Shown in pieces: positions 1 through 8,600 of a stretch of DNA of 64,000 bases (within the stretch, counting starts at the first letter, position 1; each line of letters starts with the position of its first letter). The stretch covers positions 1 through 64,000 of the forward strand of contig JBCBRY010000027.1 of the NCBI GenBank assembly GCA_039819485.1. The letters are read 5' to 3'. The position numbers and the translations under genes were made by a program. The notes under the pieces are model-generated. The model was not told where the DNA came from. It did not search any database and was given only the letters and a program-made list of their open reading frames with translations. Source of the stretch: UBA6168 sp039819485 (GTDB taxonomy: Bacteria; Bacteroidota; Bacteroidia; Chitinophagales; Saprospiraceae).

Positions 1-543
1 CTATTTTAGTGCAACGCCACCACCGGGCAAGGCTAATAAAAATGGGTAGAAGTTGCCAATTATATTAAAAAATAATAATCCTGCCGCTAACCAGAATTTT
101 TGATGCAGCAATAAATAAATAGTTATTATTAAAGTGATTACAAAAGGGATTAAATGCCCAAATTCTGATTTTTTGGTGTTTGTAATAAAATGGTCAATAC
201 CAGATCTTTTTCCATCAAAATAGGCTTTCTTGTTTTTGGGTTTTCCATAAATGAATTTAATTAATAGTTTTTTAAAAATATCTGCCCGCAACAGTTTGAA
301 ATATTTATTTAATTTTTTGCTGTTTTTTATTTCATAGTAAGGCGACGGCATAAGCTGCTGAGTGGGCAGGGCGAAGCCGGCAAACGCAAAGATGCCGGTA
401 ATGAACAAGCTAAGCAGCCAGGAGAAAATCAGGGCAGGCCAGAAATTATCCAGGAGCGCATGTTCAGTCATGCCGTTTATCATTTTCATAGATTGATAAA
501 TCAGGAAAATCGAAAAAAGTATATAGAATGTCTTTTTAATCAT
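1..543 (-). CDS. small polytopic membrane protein, possibly CrtO-like acyltransferase family
   Basis: Complete 180-residue protein with a hydrophobic N-terminus (about residues 5-20), a second span (36-60) and two C-terminal spans (about 130-170). The middle is Lys/Asn/Tyr-rich and probably cytoplasmic. The segment SEFGHLIPF followed by a span and NIIGNFYPF resembles, from memory, small membrane proteins annotated as glycosyl-4,4'-diaponeurosporenoate acyltransferase-like (CrtO family), in which a Ser/Glu...His motif precedes the last spans and the end reads YPxxLQRxNR. Here the protein stops shortly after FYPFLLALPGG and lacks that Arg-rich tail, so the assignment is weak. Its ATG overlaps the stop of the upstream PhoD-like gene by 4 bases, so the two are probably translationally coupled. 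A carotenoid-ester role would fit the crt genes at the other end of the window, but that is inference. Confidence 0.6.
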   Translation of the reverse strand: MIKKTFYILFSIFLIYQSMKMINGMTEHALLDNFWPALIFSWLLSLFITGIFAFAGFALPTQQLMPSPYYEIKNSKKLNKYFKLLRADIFKKLLIKFIYGKPKNKKAYFDGKRSGIDHFITNTKKSEFGHLIPFVITLIITIYLLLHQKFWLAAGLLFFNIIGNFYPFLLALPGGGVALK

Positions 544-2090
544 TTTTTAGTAACATGATTTCCATTAAAATTAATTCCCCAGCTCTTTTTCTTTTTGATG
601 GTCAAGTCGACCCGGTCTTTTCGTTTAATAAAAAACCAATCGGCTTTTGCCCTTTCCGGGGTAAAAGTTAACGTAAAATATCCATGTCGAACCAGGTCTA
701 CATATTTTAAGTGGGGATTGTGCTTTTTTCTTTTCAGCCGGCGCTTGGCTTCGGTTGCGATAAATTTAGGAATTATTTCATCCAGGTTGAATGAGGTGAC
801 ACTTGGTGCGACGAATTCAGCACCAATGACGCCTTTTCCCGTTTTACGGTCATATTTGTTTTTGTCCAGAGGGTTGCCCGTTAGCTCCAATGCCCAAGCT
901 GTATGTACATCGCCAGTGATGACAATAATATTTTGTATATTATTTTCATAAAAAAAATCGAAAATAAATTGTTGCTCGGCCGGGTAACCGTCCCAACGGT
1001 CCATGCGCACCTCAGGCCGCCGGTCAAAAACATTACTGTCGTGCAGAGGGGAAAAAATAACCTGGTTGCCCATTATTTTCCAGCGCGCTTTCGAATTGAC
1101 CATGCCGTTCAACAGCCATTCTGTTTGTTCTTTGCCCAGCATATGTCTTTTATCTGAATGAAGATTTGGATCGTTGATACCACTGGCCTGCGGACTTCGT
1201 CCTTCAAGCCGACCATCAAGCATCCACATTTCTGCGAGGTTGCCAAAACTGAAACTGCGGATGATGCTTTTTGCTTCGTTATCTTGGATCGGCAACCATT
1301 CGAAATAGGCCTGCCGGGCGGCACTTTCTCTGTTTTCCCAGGCCTCTCCCGAAATGCCGCTATTGACATTGTTGGTTATTTCATGATCGTCCCAAATGGT
1401 AATAAACGGATGCAGGCGGTGGCATTCCTGCAATTGTTTGTCGAGACGGTATTGGGCGTAGCGAGTCCGATAATCTTTTAGCGACCGACAGGTGTGGGCA
1501 GGAATGTGCGTGCGGGTCATGCTCTTGCGGGTGCGTTTACGCCCCCACTTGCGGGCACCGTGCTCGTAAATATAATCGCCCAGGTGGACGACTGCATCAA
1601 TATCATTTCGCTGGGCGATATGGCCATAGGCATTATATTCTCCCGACTGGAAATCAGCGCAGCTCACCACTGCCAGCCGCAATTGACTGGGATCTCCTTC
1701 GGGGGCTGTTTTGGTGCGGCCAATTGGAGAGTAGTTTTCTTGGTGTTTAAACCGGTAGTAATAAGTCGTATTTGGAATCAGGTTTTCTACAAATAATTTA
1801 ACCGTAAATGCCTTGTCATATGTAGTCGTTTCTGTTCCGGATTTAATAATCTGCTGCATGGCTTCATCAGTGGACATTTCCCATTCGACTTCCTGGGCCT
1901 CCGTTGATTCAACAAATATTTTAGTCCAAATGACCACCCCGTTCGGCTTGGGGTCTCCTGAAGCTACGCTGAAATAAAAGGGCTTTTGCGACTCATCAAA
2001 AAACGGTTTGATTGCTGAGTGGAAAACGGACTGCGAACGAGCCATAAGAGCACATAACAAGAAAGGAACGGCAAAGACGATGTATTTCAT
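540..2090 (-). CDS. PhoD-like alkaline phosphatase/phosphodiesterase, secreted
   Basis: A 516-residue protein with a signal peptide at residues 1-19 (hydrophobic core ending near MARSQS). The N-terminal PhoD beta domain shows FSVASGDPKPNGVVIWTKI. The catalytic metallophosphatase domain carries LAVVSCADFQSGEYNAY, VVHLGDYIYEHG, IWDDHEITNN, GNQVIFSP and ITGDVHTAW, the metal-ligand motifs of the PhoD family, which hydrolyses phosphate mono- and diesters outside the cytoplasmic membrane. The length is normal for the family. The stop overlaps the start of the next small membrane gene by 4 bases (ATGA arrangement). The natural substrate cannot be told from sequence. Confidence 0.93.
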   Translation of the reverse strand: MKYIVFAVPFLLCALMARSQSVFHSAIKPFFDESQKPFYFSVASGDPKPNGVVIWTKIFVESTEAQEVEWEMSTDEAMQQIIKSGTETTTYDKAFTVKLFVENLIPNTTYYYRFKHQENYSPIGRTKTAPEGDPSQLRLAVVSCADFQSGEYNAYGHIAQRNDIDAVVHLGDYIYEHGARKWGRKRTRKSMTRTHIPAHTCRSLKDYRTRYAQYRLDKQLQECHRLHPFITIWDDHEITNNVNSGISGEAWENRESAARQAYFEWLPIQDNEAKSIIRSFSFGNLAEMWMLDGRLEGRSPQASGINDPNLHSDKRHMLGKEQTEWLLNGMVNSKARWKIMGNQVIFSPLHDSNVFDRRPEVRMDRWDGYPAEQQFIFDFFYENNIQNIIVITGDVHTAWALELTGNPLDKNKYDRKTGKGVIGAEFVAPSVTSFNLDEIIPKFIATEAKRRLKRKKHNPHLKYVDLVRHGYFTLTFTPERAKADWFFIKRKDRVDLTIKKKKSWGINFNGNHVTKK

Positions 2091-2203
2091 TATTCGTTTT
2101 TTGCCAAAAATAGAAGGCTGCGGGTAAACTATGGACTACTTAAACAAAAAAAAGACCTGCCGAAAATGACAGGCCTGTCCGAAAATTTGTTGTAATCCCT
2201 TAA

Positions 2204-2231
2204 AGGTCTTTATCGCAAGAAGTAAAGACCT
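2204..2231 (-). terminator. hairpin downstream of the 73-residue gene
   Basis: Perfect 9-bp arms AGGTCTTTA (2204-2212) and TAAAGACCT (2223-2231) with a 10-nt loop, lying 30 bases past the stop of the gene at 2261-2482. A second short palindrome, GACAGGCCTGTC, lies nearby at about 2168-2179. There is no clean T-run, so function as a terminator is only likely. Confidence 0.4.
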
Positions 2232-2260
2232 GCGTATTGATACGATTCGAAGATAAATAG

Positions 2261-2482
2261 TTATGGTTGAGCAATCATGGTTGCATGATTGAATAATTCC
2301 TGGATGAACAAACCCTGATCCTTGAACAACAGGGCGGCGGCCAAGGCAACAACAAATGCAGTCCATTTTAAAATACCTAACCGGTGGCTGCGGGCTGCCG
2401 CTTTTTCACTTTGAAGCCAATCTTGAAATGAGGGAGATAGGTCGGAAGGTGTGTTTTTTGAAAAGCTTTCAGTTTGTTGCAT
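2261..2482 (-). CDS. small single-span membrane protein, unknown function
   Basis: A 73-residue protein with a charged, Ser/Gln-rich N-terminus (residues 1-38), one clear transmembrane segment (about 39-57, ILKWTAFVVALAAALLF) and a short tail of about 16 residues (KDQGLFIQELF). No family recognised. It stands alone between the giant surface-protein gene upstream and the PhoD gene downstream, with hairpins on both sides, which fits an independent small transcript. The composition looks like a real small membrane protein rather than a shadow frame, but there is no homology evidence. Confidence 0.5.
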   Translation of the reverse strand: MQQTESFSKNTPSDLSPSFQDWLQSEKAAARSHRLGILKWTAFVVALAAALLFKDQGLFIQELFNHATMIAQP

Positions 2483-2568
2483 AGTAGAAGGTTTGTTTGT
2501 TTTGTAAATAAATGAGTAAAAACTATGCCATATTGCACGATGAGATATTATAAATTACTTTAATTAGA

Positions 2569-2600
2569 AAAGCCGCACCCCTGCTGGAAGGATGCGGCTT
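2569..2600 (-). terminator. terminator of the giant T9SS gene
   Basis: On the minus strand, AAGCCGCATCC and GGGTGCGGCTT form a GC-rich stem (core AAGCCGCA/TGCGGCTT) followed by TTCTAATT, 25 bases past the stop of the 2,688-residue protein. This is a convincing rho-independent terminator shape. Confidence 0.75.
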
Positions 2601-2624
2601 CGTATTTTAATCGGTCGATCTAAA

Positions 2625-5600
2625 TCACTGGATGATCAGTTTTTTAACTAATATTTCATCATCGATAATGACTTGTACTAAGTATATTCCTGTTCGCCAA
2701 TTGTTTACAAATATGTTTTCTTCAACAACGTTTTGTCCCAGCTTTCTCTCTTCTACAGTTCTGCCTGCTGTGTCAAATATTTTTAACCTGCCTTCCTGAT
2801 ATTTCCCAAGAATGGAAATTTTAACAAATTCATCGGCTGGATTTGGAAACAGACGAAAGTCTTTGTTGGATTGAAGGCTGGAAGAAGGCTTGACTTGCAA
2901 AGCATTGCCACTGGTTGGCGGTTCGACCAATGGGTTGTTGTTACAAGCTGCATTGATCTCTGAAACACTGTTACAATTTGTGCTATTGAAAAATATGACA
3001 GTCGCTCCGCCAATGTTCCCGCTATTGATCAAATCGTGGATCGGACAACAATCCGTTAAAGAGAAATTGTAGTAGAGCATCAAATTGCCGCCCACTTCCT
3101 GAAGACTGTCCAGACCTGCGAGTGATACGAGCTGGCTGTTGAAGAAGATGGTGAGGGTCCCACCGATTTCTTTTAGACTATCAAGGCCTCCCATGTTTTC
3201 AAGGAAGGTGTACTGGATATTGACGTTGCCAGTAACCTCGAGTATATTTTTCAGTGAATCGATGTTTGAGACGTTGGCACCTTGTACAGTAAGGTTGCCG
3301 TCGATAATGGAGTAACAGCTCGAAAATGCGTTTACGGCGGCTTGTGTTGATAAAAATACATTGCCATTATAGGTCAACCCACCGGCTGCGTTTTCGTCTA
3401 TTTCTCCGTCACAATCGTCATCAATGCCATTGCAAATTTCAGGAGCTCCGGGAAAGACGCCCGGATCGCTATCTTCGCAATCTCCACTGGTAGCGGTCAG
3501 TTCGTTCGGTGCTTTATAACCAGTTGGGCGGCTACAGGCAATTTGGGTTGTTCCATCAGAATAACCATCATCATCTGCGTCTTTATACCACTCCTGGCCA
3601 GGGTACTCGTCGGCATTGTTGTCGTTGCAATCACCACTTGTTGCTTCCAGGTCTTCTGCTAAATAGTAGTTGGTGGGCTGGGTGCATGATTGCTGGGAAA
3701 TACCATCAGAATAACCATCACCGTCTACATCCTTGTACCAGGTTTTTAGGCTACTTGGAGGTGCAGCCCCAACGGTAGTTATATCACTTGCGAAACAAGT
3801 TGGAGTACCCAGGATCCATACTTCGATGTCGTAGGTTCCAGGAGAGACATCTATAAATTCACCGGTTAGGTTAAAGGTCGTTCCACCATCAGTGGAATAA
3901 GCAATCTGACCAGTGCCGGATGCTGAAATGGTAATAGTGCCGTCCCCTGATCCCGGACAGGTTTCATTTGTAACAATAATTTCATCTATACTGACTGAAC
4001 AACTAGAGCAGCTTGAAGGAGCTGTACCAACATTGCTGTTGGTCAAGGTACACATTGGATCGTCGGAGAACTCTGCTGTCAGGCTGATTATAGAGCCATC
4101 TGCGCTCATTTCGACATCAACGAAAGTATGTGAGGTGCCAAGGCCTGCCGCTGAAACCGCAGCGGTACCATCACCCGAAAGATCGAGCGTGCCCGTACCT
4201 GGAGAGTTGGTAAACGTAACCGTGATATCAGCTTCGAAAGTATCATCCAATGGGTCCAGAGTTCCCTGATTATCACAGAGAGAGAAATTGTTTGCAGTGA
4301 TGCTGGTAATGTTACAACCACACACTTCATCAATAAGGCCATTACAATTGTCATCAACACCGTTGCACAGTTCAGTTGCGCCTGGATTAATGGCGGCAAT
4401 GTTGTCATTACAATCCGTATTGTCTAAACTAAAACCGGAGCCAGGGTCACAAGTAGTGACTGGTGAGTTTGGATTGCCAAAACCGTCCCCATCAAAGTCA
4501 ACATACCAAACGGTATTCGGGTTGATGCTGCTATTAGTATCGTCGCAGTCATCAAAGTTACTGACGTAACCTGCTGGCTGATCACATTCGACTAAAACAG
4601 AATTTAAGCTGCCGAAACCATCACCGTCGAAATCTTCATACCAAGTAGGTGCATCGATCGCAAATTCATCGATCTGTCCGTTACAGTTGTCATCGATGTT
4701 ATTGCAAACCTCCGGTGCACTTGGGTTAATGCCGCTGTCCGAATCATTGCAATCAAGGTCATTGTTAACGTATCCGGCAGGCTGGCTACAAGCAATGATA
4801 GAGCTGTTGGCATCGCCAAATCCGTCTCCATCGCTGTCCTCAAACCAGGTTGGGCCAGTTACTGGATTTATATCAACCATTCCATCGCAATTATTGTCAA
4901 CACCATCACAAATTTCGTCAGCATCTGGATTGATTCCTCCATTGTTGTCATTACAATCGGTATTGTTGGTCACAAAGCCAGCAGGCGGTGAGCAGTCTAC
5001 AACTGAGACATTTGGATTACCGAACCCATCACCGTCATTATCGGCATAGTAGGTATTCTGTACTCCTACGTCAATCATTCCATCACAATCATTGTCGACG
5101 CCGTCGCAGACCTCGGCGGCCGCGGGGTTGATGGCGGCATCGCCGTCGTTGCAGTCATCGGTGCCGGTCCCGTTCAGTTCTGAGAGGAGGAAGCCGTTGG
5201 CGGGCCTTTCACAGGCGGTGGTGGAAGAGGCGCCGTAGTCATCGCCGTCGGCATCGGTGTACCAGGTCTGTCCGGGGAACTCGTCGGGGTCGCTGTCGTC
5301 ACAGTCGGTGTTGTCAAGCACAAAGCCGGACGGCTGCGAGCAGGACTCCTGGGAGCTGTCGGGGTCGCCGAAGCCGTCGCCGTCGGAGTCGGCATAGAAA
5401 GTCGTCAGCCCCTCCTCGTCTATCTGCATGTCACAGTCGTTGTCCTCCCCGTCGCAGATTTCCGCTGCGCCGGGGTTGATGGCGGCATTGCCGTCGTTGC
5501 AGTCGTCGGTGCCGGTCCCGTTCAGTTCTGAGAGGAGGAAGCCGTTGGCGGGCCTTTCACAGGCGGTTGTGGAAGAGGCGCCGTAGTCGTCGCCGTCGGC

Positions 5601-8600
5601 ATCGGTGTACCAGGTCTGTCCGGGGAACTCGTCGGGGTCGCTGTCGTCACAGTCGGTATTGTCGGCAACGTACCCAGAAGGTTGCGTGCAGGCCATCTGA
5701 GAGTTGTCGGGGTCACCAAACCCGTCGCCGTCGGTATCGGCGTAGTAGGTGTTCTGGACGCCCTCGTCGACCTGGGAGTCACAGTTGTTGTCGACGCCGT
5801 CGCAGACCTCGGCGGCTGCGGGGTTGATGGCGGCGTCACCGTCGTTGCAGTCATCGGTCCCGGTCCCGTTCAGTTCTGAGAGGAGGAAGCCGTTGGCGGG
5901 CCTTTCGCAGTCGGTGGTGGCGGAGGCGCCGTAGTCATCGCCGTCGGCATCAATGTACCAGGTCTGTCCGGGGAACTCATCGGGGTCGCTGTCGTCGCAA
6001 TCGGTATTGTCGGCAACGTATCCGGTAGGCTGCGTGCAGGCCGTCAGTGGACTGTTGGGATCGCCAAATCCGTCGCCGTCGGTGTCGGCGTAGTAGGTGT
6101 TCTGGACGCCCTCGTCGACCTGGGAGTCACAGTTGTTGTCGACGCCGTCGCAGACCTCGGCGGCTGCGGGGTTGATGGCGGTATCACCGTCGTTGCAGTC
6201 ATCGGTCCCGGTCCCGTTCAGCTCGGAGAGCAGGAAGCCGTTGGCAGGTCTTTCACAGTCGGTGGTGGAAGAGGCACCGTAGTCATCGCCGTCGGCATCA
6301 ATGTACCAGGTCTGCCCGGGGAACTCGTTGTCGTCGTTGTCATCGCAGTCATCGGTCCCTGTCCCGCTCAGCTCGGAAAGTAGGGAACCGTTGGTTGGCC
6401 TTTCACAGGCAGTGGTGGAAGAGGCGCCATAGTCATCCCCGTCGGCATCGATATACCAGGTTTGTCCGGGGAACTCGTTGTCGTCGTTGTCGTCGCAGTC
6501 ATCGGTCCCGTTACCGCTCAGCTCGGAGAGTAGGAAACCATAGGTTGGCCTTTCACAGGCAGTGGTGGAAGAGGCACCGTAGTCATCGCCGTCGGCATCA
6601 ATGTACCAAGTCTGTTCAGGGAACTCGTTGGCGTCGTTGTCATCGCAGTCATCGGTGCCGGTCCCGCTCAGCTCGGAGAGTAGGAAACCGTTGGTTGGCC
6701 TTTCACAGTCAGTGGAGGAAGAGGCGCCGTAGTCGTCGCCGTCGGCATCGGTGTACCAGGTCTGTCCGGGGAACTCGTTGGCGTCGTTGTCATCGCAGTC
6801 ATCGGTTCCGTTACCGTTCAGCTCGGAGAGTAGGAAACCGTTGGTTGGCCTTTCACAGGCAGTGGTGGAAGAGGCGCCGTAGTCGTCGCCGTCGGCATCG
6901 GTGTACCAGGTCTGTCCGGGGAACTCGTTGTCGTCGTTGTCGTCGCAGTCATCGGTGCCGTTACCGCTCAGCTCGGAGAGTAGGAAACCGTTGGTTGGTC
7001 TTTCACAGGCAGTGGTGGAAGAGGCGCCGTAGTCGTCGCCGTCGGCATCGGTGTACCAGGTCTGTCCGGGGAACTCGTTGGCGTCGTTGTCATCGCAGTC
7101 ATCGGTCCCTGTCCCGCTCAGTTCGGAGAGTAGGAAACCGTTGGTTGGCCTTTCACAGGCAGTGGTGGAAGAAGCGCCATAGTCGTCCCCGTCGGCATCG
7201 ATATACCAGGTTTGTCCGGGGAACTCATTGGGATCGTTATCGTCGCAGTCAGTATTGTCCGCCACATAGCCCGTTGGTTGAGTGCAGGATTCTTGTGAAT
7301 CGTTGGGGTCACCGAAAGAGTCCATATCATTATCGGCATACCATGTCGACGATGTGCAACAGGCATCATTAGCATTTCCAGGAGTTCCCAGGTCACCGCT
7401 ACCGTAGCTACTTGTTGCTTCACACCAATTGGCTCCATTGTCGTTGTCGTTGGCATTTAAGTTATTGGGGTTGAGAGACATACTGGCACCTGTAGGATCG
7501 GGGAAATTGGGACCACCATCGTAAAAGACCTGGTCAATAATGACATTGTTACATTCCAGAATAACTTCGTCTGCGCCATTGCCCAGTGTAAATCCGCTGT
7601 ACTCGTAATCAACATTTACGCCGCCATTGGTCGCAAAATCATCATTTCTGCCTAATACGATATAACTCCCTGTCGGTACTGTCAAGCTGGTATTGATAGT
7701 ATGGCTTTCACTTCCGTCATCTCTCAAAATTATTCCGTTAAGATCGATGGAAGCGCCAGAAGCGTTATATATTTCAACCCATTCTCCATTTGCATCGGTA
7801 ACAGCATTTGGATTTTGTATAATTTCAGTGATCACCAAATCACCTGCGGACGGACAATTAACATCATCGTTGCGAATGACCCCGTCCGCAGTAGCGGTGG
7901 TTATGGTCGCTCCACCAGTTGGGTTGGAGAGGGTAACGGTAAAATTTTCATCGTTTTCAACATCGGTATCACCACTGACATTGACCGTCACCACCTGGGT
8001 GGTTTCAGTAGCTGCAAAACTCACTGTCCCGTTTGGCAAAGTTCCTCCGAAGTCAGCCGCATTGGCAGGGTCACCACCAGTACCAGTAACGTCATAGTCA
8101 ACCATGGTGGCTCCTGAGACATCTCCACTCCGCGTCACGGTGAAAGTGAAAGATGTATTGCCAGCATCACCTTCATTTTTATCAGCATCGGTAGCAGCGA
8201 TGGACAGTTCGGTAGAAGTGGCAACGGCAGCAAAGACCAATTCCACAAATTCAAGCTCCCCTTCATCCTGGCCAGTATCATCGCACACTTGCAATGTCCA
8301 AGTGCCATTAGGGTCACTGCCATCATTGAAGTCGGCAAGGTTCCCCTCTGGAACGAAAGCTCCAATGAATGGAGCAGAGCCAGCTGTTATGGAAGTTCCT
8401 GCGTTCATATCAAAGTCAGTAAAAGACACGCAATCGGAAGGGTCGCCGTAGTTGTCACCGTCATTTCCATTATCGCTGCTTAAGAGAACAGATACGTTGT
8501 TAGGTGAAATTAAGGTAATATCCAAATCATCCGTCCAGGTATGTTCAATGACTAAATGCACATTGGTCAGCTCCACATCGGTTCCTAACTGGGTACCAGG

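Noticed and set aside
2136..2366. 76-codon minus-strand open frame
   Set aside because: It overlaps the more convincing 73-residue membrane protein out of frame and is Cys-rich without pattern.
5197..7290. CRISPR-like array
   Set aside because: The repeats are 150 and 348 bp long, in frame, and code for MopE modules; there are no spacers or cas genes.
6395..7372. 325-codon + strand open frame, Arg/His/Ser-rich
   Set aside because: It is the antisense of the 150-bp MopE repeats. Its period-50 composition follows the repeat, not a protein family.
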